Shown: piece by piece, positions 49,196-58,265 of the stretch
Layout of the letters: the number at the start of each line of letters is the position of its first letter
Numbering within the stretch: position 1 is the first letter of the stretch
Origin: Dyella_A ginsengisoli
GTDB taxonomy: Bacteria > Pseudomonadota > Gammaproteobacteria > Xanthomonadales > Rhodanobacteraceae
DNA length: 64,000 nucleotides
Direction of reading: 5' to 3'
NCBI RefSeq assembly: GCF_044904665.1
Contig: NZ_JADIKM010000004.1
Coordinates: forward strand, 263,362 to 327,361
The notes under the pieces: generated by a model
What the model saw: only the letters and a program-made list of their open reading frames with translations
The model's database searches: none
What the model was told of the DNA's origin: nothing
Program-made: the position numbers and the translations under genes

Positions 49196-51184
49196 TCAGG
49201 AACCCTTGCCCGAGGCCACCACCGGCAGCTCGAGGTAGCTGGAGTGGAACACCTTCTGCGTGGCCTTCTGGAAGTCCTCCGGCTTGGCCAGCATGATGTT
49301 CGGCACGAAGGTCTGCGGGTTGCGGTCGTACAGCGGGAACCAGCTCGACTGCACCTGCACCATGATGCGGTGGCCCGGCAGGAAAACGTGATTGGTGGTG
49401 GGCAGGGCGAAGGTGTACGGCAGCGGCTTGTTCGGCTCGATCGGCCTGGACTCGGTGAAGCCCTGGCGGTAGCGGCCGCGCAGGATGTCCATCGCCACCG
49501 CCAGCTGGTAGCCGCCCATCTCCGGCTGGTTGCCGACCATGTCGGGATAGACGTCGATCAGCTTCACCACCCAGTCGCTGTCGGTGCCGGTGGTGGAGGC
49601 GGTGAGGTGTACCTGCGGCTGGCCGGCGATGGTCAGCGGAGAGGTGAGCACGTCGGAGGTGTAGGTGAGCACGTCGGTGCGGCCTGAGGCCTCGCGTTGG
49701 TCGTCCACCAGCCACTGCGACCAGGTCTGCCCGGCGTCGTAGCCCACCGGCTGGATCGGCCGGGCGCGGAACGGCACCGGGTGTGCCGGATCGGACACGT
49801 AGGCGTCGCTGTCGCCGTCGTCGGCGTTCTCGAAGCCGAGCTTCATGCCGGCATCCAGGTACAGCGGGGTGGGCTTCACCTTGCAGCTGCCGCCGCAGCC
49901 GGCCGGCCAGTTGCTCAGTCGCTCCCACCGGTTGGTGCCGGTCTGGAACGCGGTGACCGGGGCGACATCGGCCTTGGGCGCGCCGTCCTTCAGGTACTGC
50001 GCCAAGAACGGCCGCAGCACCTGCTCGCGGAAGTACCGGCCGGTGTCGCTGCCGAACTTCAATGCGCCCAGCGAACTGGCGTCCTCGATCTCCTGGCCGT
50101 GGTGCCACGGCCCCATCACCAGCTTGACCATGGTGCCCGTGGTGTCCTTGGGCTTGATCGCCTTGTACACGGCGATGGCGCCGTAGCTGTCTTCCTGGTC
50201 CCACAGGCTGTGCACCAGCATCACCGGCACCTTCAGCGGCTCTTTCGCGAGCAGCTTGTCGACCGCCTGGTCCTGCCAGAACGCGTCGTACTCGGTGTGG
50301 TCGAGCATCTTCTGCCAGAAGCCGAGCTGCTGCATGCCGTGCTGGCGCGCCAGCTCGCCGGCGGAGCCCGCGCGCAGGTAGAGGTCGTAATCGTCTTGCA
50401 CGTTCGACCACCACTTGGCGGAGTTGTCGCGGGTGGCGGTCTGCTCGTAGATGTAGGGCAGGTTCTGCTGGCGGAAGGCGCCGTTGTGGAACCAGTCGTC
50501 GCCCATCCAGCCGTCGACCATGGGGTTCATCGGCACCGACACCTTCAGCGCCGGATGCGGATGGATCAGCGCCATCAGCGGCTCGAAGCCGTCGTAGGAA
50601 ATGCCCAGCGTGCCGACCTTGCCGTTGCTCTCCGGCACATGCTTCACCAGCCAGTCGATGGTGTCGTAGGTGTCGGTGGCATCGTCCACCGGGGTGGGAT
50701 TGAGCGGCCCGTGCACCGGCCGGTTCATCACGTAATCGCCCTCGGAGTGGTACTTGCCGCGCACGTCCTGCACCACGCGGATGTAGCCGTCCTCCACGAT
50801 CACGTCGGCCGGGTTGTCGTAACCCTCCAGGTTGGCGGCGAAGTTGCCGCTCTGCGAGTGGGTGGTGAGCGCGTCGGCGTCGTAGGGCGTGCGGGTGAGC
50901 ACGATGCCGGCATGCTTGGCGTGGTCGCCGTTGAGGTTCTTCGGTACCAGGATCACGGTGTGCAGCTTGACCCCGTCGCGCATCGGGATCATCACCACGC
51001 GGCGCTCGAAGTCGGCGTCGGCGTTTACCGGGGTAAAGCTGGCCGGCGTCTCGCTGGGGTAGTCGGGGTATTTCGGTGCGGCGTCCTGCCGGGCAAAGGC
51101 ACCGGCCGAAAAGGCCAGCAGCGCGGTGGCGACGGCCGGCATCAGGCCGGCCTTGAGGGAGGCAGGAAGCAGCTTGAGCAACAT
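49196..51184 (-). CDS. CocE/NonD-family hydrolase, likely alpha-amino acid ester hydrolase
   Basis: An exported serine hydrolase of 662 residues (signal TALLAFSAGAFARQ). The X-Pro dipeptidyl-peptidase-type alpha/beta fold has the nucleophile elbow LGISYDGFEPLMAL, the Asp around SLWDQEDS and the His in MGPWHHGQEI, followed by a jelly-roll domain (about 440-650). The SYDGF pattern, cluster of acidic residues and periplasmic export fit the alpha-amino acid ester hydrolases of Xanthomonadales, which act on aminoacyl esters and beta-lactams with free amino groups. Peptidase activity remains possible. Confidence 0.88.
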   Translation of the reverse strand: MLLKLLPASLKAGLMPAVATALLAFSAGAFARQDAAPKYPDYPSETPASFTPVNADADFERRVVMIPMRDGVKLHTVILVPKNLNGDHAKHAGIVLTRTPYDADALTTHSQSGNFAANLEGYDNPADVIVEDGYIRVVQDVRGKYHSEGDYVMNRPVHGPLNPTPVDDATDTYDTIDWLVKHVPESNGKVGTLGISYDGFEPLMALIHPHPALKVSVPMNPMVDGWMGDDWFHNGAFRQQNLPYIYEQTATRDNSAKWWSNVQDDYDLYLRAGSAGELARQHGMQQLGFWQKMLDHTEYDAFWQDQAVDKLLAKEPLKVPVMLVHSLWDQEDSYGAIAVYKAIKPKDTTGTMVKLVMGPWHHGQEIEDASSLGALKFGSDTGRYFREQVLRPFLAQYLKDGAPKADVAPVTAFQTGTNRWERLSNWPAGCGGSCKVKPTPLYLDAGMKLGFENADDGDSDAYVSDPAHPVPFRARPIQPVGYDAGQTWSQWLVDDQREASGRTDVLTYTSDVLTSPLTIAGQPQVHLTASTTGTDSDWVVKLIDVYPDMVGNQPEMGGYQLAVAMDILRGRYRQGFTESRPIEPNKPLPYTFALPTTNHVFLPGHRIMVQVQSSWFPLYDRNPQTFVPNIMLAKPEDFQKATQKVFHSSYLELPVVASGKGS

Positions 51185-51255
51185 CGTGGTGGATTCCCCT
51201 GGGGTGAAAGAGTCACGGTAGCAGGCCGCGTCGCGCGTCGGCCATTAGCCGATGG

Positions 51256-53742
51256 TCAGGACGTGACGACCCGCCGCAGCCGCGCTTCGAACGCCTCCAG
51301 CGGCAGCGCCTCGCTGAACAGGTAGCCCTGGTAGTGGCGGCAGCCGTGGTCGTGCAGGTAGGCGCGCTGCGCCTCGGTCTCCACGCCCTCGGCCACCACG
51401 GTGATGCGCAGGTTGTCGGCCAGCGAGATGATCATGCGGGCGATGGTGGCGGCGTGCTCGCTGCCGGTGATGTCGAGGATGAAGGAGCGGTCGATCTTGA
51501 TCTCGTCCAGCGGCATGCGCTGCAGGTAGCTGAGCGAGGAGTAGCCGGTGCCGAAGTCGTCCAGCGAGAAGCGCACGCCGGTCTCGCGCAGGCGCGCCAT
51601 CCGGGCGATGACCTCCTCCATGTTGTCGGCGAACAGGCTCTCGGTGACCTCGATCACCAGCCGTGCCGGATCGGCGCCGGTGCGCGCGAGGATGTCCAGC
51701 ACGGACTGCACGAAGCCCGGGTCGTGGAACTGCCGCACGCTGGCGTTCACCGACAGGCTCAGGTGCGCCATGTGCGGATCGCCGGCCCAGGCGGCGAGCT
51801 GCCGGCAGGCACTTTCCAGCACCCATTCGCCCAACGGCAGGATCAGCCCGGTGGCTTCGGCGATCGGGATGAACTCGTCCGGCGGCACGTTGCCGCGCAC
51901 CGGGTGCTGCCAGCGCAGCAGCACCTCGGCGCTGACGGTGCGGCCGCTGCTGTCCACCTGCGGCTGGAAATGCAGCTGCAGGCGGCGCACCTGCAGGTCG
52001 GCGCGCAGGTCGTGTTCCAGCGCGAGGCGCTCTTCCACCGCCACCTGCATACTGGGGTCGAACACGCGCAGGGTGTTCTTGCCGGCGGCCTTGGCCTGCG
52101 CCATCGCCAGGTCGGCTTGCTTGAGCGTGGTGTCGGCGCCGCGCTCGCTCTCGTCGAACAGGGCGATGCCGATGCTCACCGTGCAGCGGTAGTCGATGCT
52201 GCCCAGGCTGTAGGGCAGGGAGAGCACGTCGCGAATCTTGTGCGCCACGCCTTCGGCCCGCTGCAGCGCGCCGGCGCGGTCGTGGCCGAGGTTCTCCAGC
52301 AGCGCCACGAACTCGTCGCCGCCCAGTCGCGCCAGCACGTCGCGGCTGCGCACGCAGGCGTGCAGGCGGCGGGTCACCTGCTTGAGCAGCTGGTCGCCCA
52401 CGTCGTGGCCGATGGTGTCGTTGAGCAGCTTGAAGTTGTCGATGTCGATGAACAGCATCGCGCCCTGCTCGCGGCCCGACGCCGGCCGGCTGACGATGCT
52501 GCCCAGGCGCTCCATCAGCAGGCGCCGATTCGGCAGCGCGGTGAGCGGGTCGTAGTAGGCGAGGCGGTGGATCTGCTGCTCGGCACGCTTGCGCTCGGTG
52601 AGGTCGGTGTTGGTGCCGGAGATGCGGGTGGGGCGGCCGCTGGCGTCGCGCAGGATGAAGCCGTGCGAGAGCACCGGCACGTAATGACCGTCGCGGTGCT
52701 GCAGGCGGAATTCGATCTCGTAGCTGGCGGTGTCGCCGGCGAGATGGCCTTCCAGCGCAGCAGTGACGCGGGGAACGTCGTCCGCGTGCATGCGCCGCTT
52801 CCACAGCTGCGAGTCCACCGGCAGTTCGTCCGGCTGGTAGCCGATCATCTGCCACCAGCGGGGCGAGTAGTACAGCTCGTCGAGCCCCAGGTCCCAGTCC
52901 CATGCCGCGTCGTTGGCGCCGCGCAGCACCAGGCTCAGGCGTTCCTCGGACTTGGCCAGCGCCCGCTCGGCCTGCTTCAGCTCGGTGACGTCGGTGAAGC
53001 TCACCACCACCTCGGTGGGTTCGCCCTGGCCGTCGAGGTTGGGGAACGCGTTGCACATCACCCACACCAGGGCCCGGTCGTCCGGATGACGCAGGCCAAG
53101 CACGAGATTCTTCACCACGCAGCGGGTGCTCAGCGCACGCGCCACCGGAAATTCTTCCAGCGGCATCGGCGAGCCGTCCTCGCGGAGGAACTCGAAGTGC
53201 TCGTCGGTGTAGAACGCGCCGAGCAGGACGTCGTGGGTCATGCCGAGCAGGCTCAGCGCCGTCTCGTTGGCGTAGATGATCTCGGTGTTGGCCCGATGCA
53301 GCACGATGCCCGCCTGCACGTGCTCGAACAGGAACCGGTACAGCCGCTCGCGCGAGGCCTGCGCGTCCACCGCCCCCTTGCGCGCCGAGCTGTCGCGAGT
53401 GATGCCGAGAAAGCCGGTCAGCACACTCTGTTCGAACACCGGGGTGATGGTGAGATCGTTCCAGAACGTCTCGCCGGTCCGGGTGTAGTTGAGGATTTCG
53501 CCGGAAAACGGCTTGCCGGCTCTGATCGCGGTGCGGATCGCCTGCACGGTGTCCGGATCGGTCAGCGGCCCCTGCATGGCGCGGCAGGTCTTGCCCAGCA
53601 GATCGGCGCTGGTGAAACCGGTGAGGTCAGTGAAGGATTGGTTGACGAAGGTGACATGGCCCTGGGCGTCGGCCAGCAGGATGCCTTCCGAGATCGTGGA
53701 AAGAATCGGGGTGATGCCGCCGAGATCCATCGCACTGCCCAT
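51256..53742 (-). CDS. LOV-PAS-PAS-GGDEF-EAL photoreceptor candidate
   Basis: A soluble 828-residue cyclic-di-GMP protein. The first PAS domain (about 10-120) is LOV-like: GKTCRAMQGP with Cys53 where flavin-adduct Cys lies (canonical GxNCRFLQ), an IRxAIRAGKP segment, and NYTRTGETFWN with the two flavin-contacting Asn. Two more PAS domains follow (about 130-255 and 265-390). GGDEF (about 400-560) has RSRD as I-site and RLGGDEFVALL; EAL (about 575-820) reads AEVLLRWQHP, i.e. EVL, with DDFGTGYSSLSYL intact. Blue-light control of turnover is inferred. Confidence 0.93.
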   Translation of the reverse strand: MGSAMDLGGITPILSTISEGILLADAQGHVTFVNQSFTDLTGFTSADLLGKTCRAMQGPLTDPDTVQAIRTAIRAGKPFSGEILNYTRTGETFWNDLTITPVFEQSVLTGFLGITRDSSARKGAVDAQASRERLYRFLFEHVQAGIVLHRANTEIIYANETALSLLGMTHDVLLGAFYTDEHFEFLREDGSPMPLEEFPVARALSTRCVVKNLVLGLRHPDDRALVWVMCNAFPNLDGQGEPTEVVVSFTDVTELKQAERALAKSEERLSLVLRGANDAAWDWDLGLDELYYSPRWWQMIGYQPDELPVDSQLWKRRMHADDVPRVTAALEGHLAGDTASYEIEFRLQHRDGHYVPVLSHGFILRDASGRPTRISGTNTDLTERKRAEQQIHRLAYYDPLTALPNRRLLMERLGSIVSRPASGREQGAMLFIDIDNFKLLNDTIGHDVGDQLLKQVTRRLHACVRSRDVLARLGGDEFVALLENLGHDRAGALQRAEGVAHKIRDVLSLPYSLGSIDYRCTVSIGIALFDESERGADTTLKQADLAMAQAKAAGKNTLRVFDPSMQVAVEERLALEHDLRADLQVRRLQLHFQPQVDSSGRTVSAEVLLRWQHPVRGNVPPDEFIPIAEATGLILPLGEWVLESACRQLAAWAGDPHMAHLSLSVNASVRQFHDPGFVQSVLDILARTGADPARLVIEVTESLFADNMEEVIARMARLRETGVRFSLDDFGTGYSSLSYLQRMPLDEIKIDRSFILDITGSEHAATIARMIISLADNLRITVVAEGVETEAQRAYLHDHGCRHYQGYLFSEALPLEAFEARLRRVVTS

Positions 53743-54076
53743 GCTGTGCCGCCTCGCCCTGATCGCTCCGTGCCGGCCAGCGCGCGCTGGCGAAACCCCG
53801 CCCGCTGCTACCGGATCCCCTTCTCATATGCACGTTACACCGCCTGTGAAGACGCCGCCATGCGACCCGATGGTGCTGCTGTCCGAACGTTATCGTCGGC
53901 TTCCGCGGGCGCTTGAGACAGGCGTGCGCCGGGCGTTAATCCAGCGGGTTGCGCGAGCGGGTAGCATGCGAAGGGTCGGCGTTCCGTCTGGAGGCGTGCC
54001 ACAGCCATCCTTTCGACCCTCAACCCGAGCGCCCGCTGCCCGTTCTGGCAGCCAATGAATCACGTGGCACCTACTC
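53743..54076. other. Divergent intergenic region
   Basis: 334 bases between the LOV protein gene and the histidine kinase gene. I see no gene and no clear operator. It must carry both promoters. Confidence 0.45.
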
Positions 54077-55429
54077 ATGAGCGACACTCGCATCGCCCGC
54101 ATCCAGCTGGCTGCGCTGGCGGACTATCTGGATCAACAGCGGTCGGACATCCTCCGGCGCTGGCGCGTTGCGACCGAACGCATTCCCGGCTTCACCGCGG
54201 CCCTCTCACTGAGCCGGCTGCAGTTCAACGACCACATCCCCGGTGTGATCGATGCCTACACCCGCACCTTGCGTGTCTGGCCCGAGGCACCCACGCCCCG
54301 CGCCGAACGGCGGGAACAGGAACAGGTGAGCGGGCATGGCCTGCAGCGTTGGCAGCAGGGCTACCAGCTGCGCGACCTTACGCGGGAGTGGGGTCAGTTG
54401 CAGATGTGCCTGATGGATATTGTGGAGAGCTACGCCGACGCGCATCCGGAGCTTGAGGCCGACGTGATGCGCACCGCGCGCGAGGAGCTCAGCAGGTTGT
54501 GCTGGAACGGCATCAACGAGAGCACCACGCAGTACTGGCACCTGCACCAGACCGAGGCGGCGGGATACATCAACGACCTCAAGCAGGCGCTGGCTACGGT
54601 GGGCGTGCTGGAGCGGGCGCGTGCCGAGGCCTGGCGCGAGGCGGCGCACGACCTGCGCGGCAGCGTCACGGTGGTGAAGGGCGCCAGCTCGGTGCTGGAC
54701 AGCGAGGACCTGCCCGAGCCGGCGCGCTCGCGCTTCCTGAGCATGCTGCAGCGGGGCGTGTCGTCGCTGCACGAGATGCTCAATGACCTGATGGACCTTG
54801 CGCGGCTGGAGGCCGGCCACGAGCAGCGATCCATCACCTCGTTCGACGCGGCCGCCATGCTGCGCGACTTCTGCATCACCTCGATGCCGCTGGCCGACGC
54901 CAAGGGGCTGTACCTGCGCACTGAAGGGCCGGATCAGCTGATGGTGGAGGGCGACCGCACCAAGATCACCCGCATCCTGCAGAACCTCGTGCTCAACGCG
55001 CTCAAGTACACCGAGCGCGGGGGCATCATCGTGACCTGGCAGGCAGAAGACGCCTCGCCCGGCGAAAGCTGGTCGTTCTGCGTGCAGGACACCGGGCCGG
55101 GGCTCGACGCCGGGCCCGGTGCGCCGCTGGCGCAGCAGATGTATGACGCCACCCAGGTCATGCATCGTGTGGACGACAGTCACGCCGATGGCACCGTGGC
55201 CGAACGCAGCGATTACGCGCAGACCCAGCCGGCGCAATCGCAGACACTGCCGCCGCATCAGGCACGCGGTGAGGGTGTGGGCCTGGCGATCGTCAAGCGC
55301 TTGTGCGAGCTGCTGGATGCCGGTATCGAGCTGGAAACCAGCCCGGGCAACGGCTCTACCTTCCGCGTGGCGCTGCCGGTGCGCTATCCCGAAAGCGAGG
55401 CACGGCTGACAGATGCGGACGAGGCTTGA
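54077..55429 (+). CDS. Orphan sensor histidine kinase
   Basis: A soluble kinase of 450 residues. The N-terminal ~170 residues are helical (LADYLDQQRSDILRRWR at the start) and resemble RsbRD-type sensor regions. The dimerisation helix has the phosphoacceptor in AAHDLRGSVTVVKGAS (His about 193); the ATPase domain has N-box LQNLVLNALKYT, G1 DTGPGLD, and G2 GVGLAIV. About 55 extra residues, Gln/His/Asp-rich, separate G1 and G2 where the ATP lid normally is short. No receiver or response regulator gene is adjacent; it is divergent from the LOV gene. Confidence 0.9.
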   Translation: MSDTRIARIQLAALADYLDQQRSDILRRWRVATERIPGFTAALSLSRLQFNDHIPGVIDAYTRTLRVWPEAPTPRAERREQEQVSGHGLQRWQQGYQLRDLTREWGQLQMCLMDIVESYADAHPELEADVMRTAREELSRLCWNGINESTTQYWHLHQTEAAGYINDLKQALATVGVLERARAEAWREAAHDLRGSVTVVKGASSVLDSEDLPEPARSRFLSMLQRGVSSLHEMLNDLMDLARLEAGHEQRSITSFDAAAMLRDFCITSMPLADAKGLYLRTEGPDQLMVEGDRTKITRILQNLVLNALKYTERGGIIVTWQAEDASPGESWSFCVQDTGPGLDAGPGAPLAQQMYDATQVMHRVDDSHADGTVAERSDYAQTQPAQSQTLPPHQARGEGVGLAIVKRLCELLDAGIELETSPGNGSTFRVALPVRYPESEARLTDADEA

Positions 55430-55614
55430 GCGTCGATCGGATGGAGCGCCGGGCCTGTCGACACGGCGATCCCGGGCGTGGTGCATCGCCGCTGCGTGAC
55501 TTGCCGCTGGATCTTGCGGCGTGAATTCCGCCTGAGAGACGTCCCGATGCAAGCCGCGGCCGTCTCAGGAATCAGCGGCCCGTGCACCGGTGGCGCACGC
55601 CAGCTGGGGCAACA

Positions 55615-56163
55615 TCAGCCGGCTGACGCCATGCGTGCAACCGGCTTCACCGCGACGCTGGTATCGCCGTTCATCAGCTGCAGCTCGCCATCCTGGATCA
55701 ACGCCTGCAGCCGCATGCCGCGCTCGAGCAGACCGATCAGCTGCTGCACGGTGGCCTCGGGAATGTCGAGCACGGTGAGGTTGCGGAAGCGGGTGAGGCT
55801 GCTGGCGATCTTGTCCCACCACACGTCCGCCGCGCGGCCACCGTAGTTGATCACCACCACCTGCTGCGACTTGGCGCAGGCCTTGCGGATGCGCGCCTCG
55901 TCCGGCTGGCCCAGCTCGATGGTCAGCTCGATCTCGTCGGTGTAGCTCTTGCGCCACAGGTCCGGCTCCTCCTCGTTGCTCAGGCCCTTGCCGAACTCCA
56001 GCCGGTCGTCGGCATACAGCGCAAAGGCGAGCAGGCGCACCATCAGGCGCTCCTCGGTTTCCGACGGATGGCGGGCGAGGGTGAGCGCGTGGGTGGCGTA
56101 GTAGTGCCGGTCCATGTCGCTGACCTGCAGCTCGACCTTGTAGATGGTGGCGTTGAGGGCCAT
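55615..56163 (-). CDS. yaeQ: YaeQ family protein
   Basis: A 182-residue protein of the YaeQ family (PD-(D/E)XK-like fold, no catalytic role proven). Family blocks: MALNATIYKVELQVSDMDR, THALTLARHPSETEERLMVRLLAFALYAD, and the DEIELTIELGQPDEARIRKACAK stretch. The E. coli relative suppresses loss of RfaH. An upstream ATG at 56172 is too close to its would-be ribosome-binding site. It is divergent from the RluA-type gene. Confidence 0.95.
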   Translation of the reverse strand: MALNATIYKVELQVSDMDRHYYATHALTLARHPSETEERLMVRLLAFALYADDRLEFGKGLSNEEEPDLWRKSYTDEIELTIELGQPDEARIRKACAKSQQVVVINYGGRAADVWWDKIASSLTRFRNLTVLDIPEATVQQLIGLLERGMRLQALIQDGELQLMNGDTSVAVKPVARMASAG

Positions 56164-56240
56164 GGCGCGCATTCCGTGATGTCAGCCGCGTAGTTTAGCC
56201 GGGACCGGCCGCGGCCATCGCGTTACGCTGCGCGCTCGCC

Positions 56241-57122
56241 ATGACGACCTCCATCCCCGCCAGCACTTTGCACCTGCCGCCCGGCGACTGGTCCACGGTG
56301 CTGGACTGCCTGTGCGACCACTTCGCCACCATTCCGCGCGCGCAGTGGCTGGACCGCATCGCCCGCGGTCGCGTGCTCGATGCCGACGGCGCGCCGATCA
56401 CCGCGCACACGCCGTACCGCGCGGGCATGCCGGTGCGCTACTTCCGCGAGGTGGCCGACGAGCCGGCGATTCCGGGCGAGGTGCGCATCGTGTTTGCCGA
56501 CGAGCATTTGCTGGTGGCCGACAAGCCGCCGTTCCTGCCGGTGACGCCGGCAGGCGCCTACGTCACCCAGACCCTGCTGGCACGACTGGTGGCAGCCACC
56601 GGCCATGCGGATCTGGTGCCGCTGCACCGCATCGATCGCCTCACCCGCGGACTGGTGATGCTCTCGATCCGCCCGGACACGCGCGACGCCTACCAGGCGC
56701 TGTTTCGCGAGCGGCGCATCGGCAAGGTCTACGAGGCGCTGGCGCCGCCGTTGCCGGATGTCACGTTCCCGCTGGTGCGGCGCTCGCGCATCGAGCGCGG
56801 CGAGCCGTTCTTCCGCATGCGCGAGGCGGCTGGCGAGCCGAACAGCGAGACGCGTATTGCCGTGATCGAGCGCGGCGATGCGCTGTGGCGCTATCGGCTG
56901 CAGCCGGTCACCGGCCGCAAGCACCAGCTGCGCGTGCAGATGGCGGGACTGGGTGCGGCGATTGCCAACGATCCGCTGTATCCCGAGCTGCAGCCGGAGG
57001 GGCCGGACGATCCTGCGCGGCCGCTCATGCTGCTGGCGCGGGAGCTGGTGTTTGATGATCCGTTGAGCGGGGAGCCGCGGCGGTTCTGCAGCCGGTTGTC
57101 GCTGGGTGAGGGCGGGCCCTGA
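56241..57122 (+). CDS. RluA-family RNA pseudouridine synthase
   Basis: Converts uridine to pseudouridine in RNA. The 293-residue protein has the catalytic motif LHRIDRLTRGLVMLS with Asp about 134, and RPDTRDAYQALF and the PVTGRKHQLRVQMAGLG block typical of RluA. There is no S4 domain. The target (16S, 23S or tRNA) cannot be told; the short form recalls RluA/TruC types. It is followed 68 bases later by an esterase gene. Confidence 0.93.
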   Translation: MTTSIPASTLHLPPGDWSTVLDCLCDHFATIPRAQWLDRIARGRVLDADGAPITAHTPYRAGMPVRYFREVADEPAIPGEVRIVFADEHLLVADKPPFLPVTPAGAYVTQTLLARLVAATGHADLVPLHRIDRLTRGLVMLSIRPDTRDAYQALFRERRIGKVYEALAPPLPDVTFPLVRRSRIERGEPFFRMREAAGEPNSETRIAVIERGDALWRYRLQPVTGRKHQLRVQMAGLGAAIANDPLYPELQPEGPDDPARPLMLLARELVFDDPLSGEPRRFCSRLSLGEGGP

Positions 57123-57190
57123 GCGCAGCGATATCGAAGGCCATCAAGCCACGTCCTCGTCCTCCATCCACACCCGCAAGGCCCACCGGC

Positions 57191-58177
57191 ATGCCATCTC
57201 CCCACCGACTGCTCGCCATGGCGCTCTGCCTGCTGCTCATCCCGTCGCACCCGAGCGCCGCCGAAGCAGTCGCCTCGGTGCATGACGCCTCCACCACCGA
57301 CAACTTCCAACTCCCCAGCCCTGCCTTTGCCCCGCACACCTTCCACATCACCGTCTACCTGCCGCCGGGCTATGTGCAGGGCAGCGCACGCTACCCGGTG
57401 CTCTACGCCAACGACGGCCAGGACATGCCTTCGGTCGGCCTGCAGGCGACGCTCGCGAACCTCTACGCCAGGCACGCCATCGCGCCGGTGATCGTGGTGG
57501 CAGTGGACGCCTTGCCCGATCGCCTCGCGCTCTACGGCCTGTTCGATCGCGCCCGTCGCCGCAGCGTGGTGGGTGGCTCGCGCTTCGGCGCGATCGGCGT
57601 GCAGGCGCAGCCGTATGCGCAGTGGTTTGTCGACACGCTGGTGCCGACCATCGACGCGCGCTACCGCACTAACCCGGTGCCCGCCGACCGCGCCATGCTC
57701 GGCTGGTCGCTCGGCGCGTTGAGCGCGTTCGGCCTGGGCTGGAACGATCCGGACGTGTTCGGCACGGTGGGCGCGTTCTCGCCTTCCTTCTGGGTGGCAG
57801 GCGATCGCACGAGCGCGACCGCCGTGCAGCACACGCGGCTGGCGCTGCGGATGGTCGACCGCGGGCCGGTGCGTCCCGCGCTGCGGTGGTGGTTTTCCAT
57901 CGGCACCGGCGAGGAAACCAGCGATCGCGACGGCGACGGCGTGATCGACGCGGTGGACGACCTGCGCGATCTCGTCGACGGCTGGCGCGACGTCGACGGC
58001 ACGCCGCGCCGCGGCCTGCGCCAGCTCGGCTATCAGGTGGTGGAGGGCGATCCCGCGCACGCGCCGCGCACGGGCCAGGTGGCGCTGGACGTGGTGCCGG
58101 GCGCCCACCACGAACAGAAGGCCTGGGCGGCCGTGCTGCCGGATTTCCTGCGCTGGGCGTTCCCGCCGCGCGGCTGA
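57191..58177 (+). CDS. Exported esterase-D-type hydrolase
   Basis: An exported alpha/beta hydrolase of 328 residues (signal LAMALCLLLIPSHPSAAE). ITVYLPPGYVQGSARYPVLY, the nucleophile elbow LGWSLGALSAFG and the late GAHHEQKAW (catalytic His) place it in the esterase D/IroE/Fes group. Unusually, a calcium-loop motif DRDGDGVIDAVDD is inserted between the nucleophile and His regions, like thrombospondin type 3 or dockerin loops, which could bind calcium. Substrate unknown; siderophore or sugar esters are options. Confidence 0.88.
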   Translation: MPSPHRLLAMALCLLLIPSHPSAAEAVASVHDASTTDNFQLPSPAFAPHTFHITVYLPPGYVQGSARYPVLYANDGQDMPSVGLQATLANLYARHAIAPVIVVAVDALPDRLALYGLFDRARRRSVVGGSRFGAIGVQAQPYAQWFVDTLVPTIDARYRTNPVPADRAMLGWSLGALSAFGLGWNDPDVFGTVGAFSPSFWVAGDRTSATAVQHTRLALRMVDRGPVRPALRWWFSIGTGEETSDRDGDGVIDAVDDLRDLVDGWRDVDGTPRRGLRQLGYQVVEGDPAHAPRTGQVALDVVPGAHHEQKAWAAVLPDFLRWAFPPRG

Positions 58178-58265
58178 CGCGGCCCGCCATGCGGCGGTGC
58201 GCGCTGCCATGGTGCCCCGTTACCGGCTATCTTTCGGGCCTTGTCCATCCGGGGGAGAACCACAC

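Noticed and set aside
51334..53916. 860-codon plus-strand frame opposite the LOV-GGDEF-EAL gene
   Set aside because: Antisense shadow of a conserved multi-domain gene.
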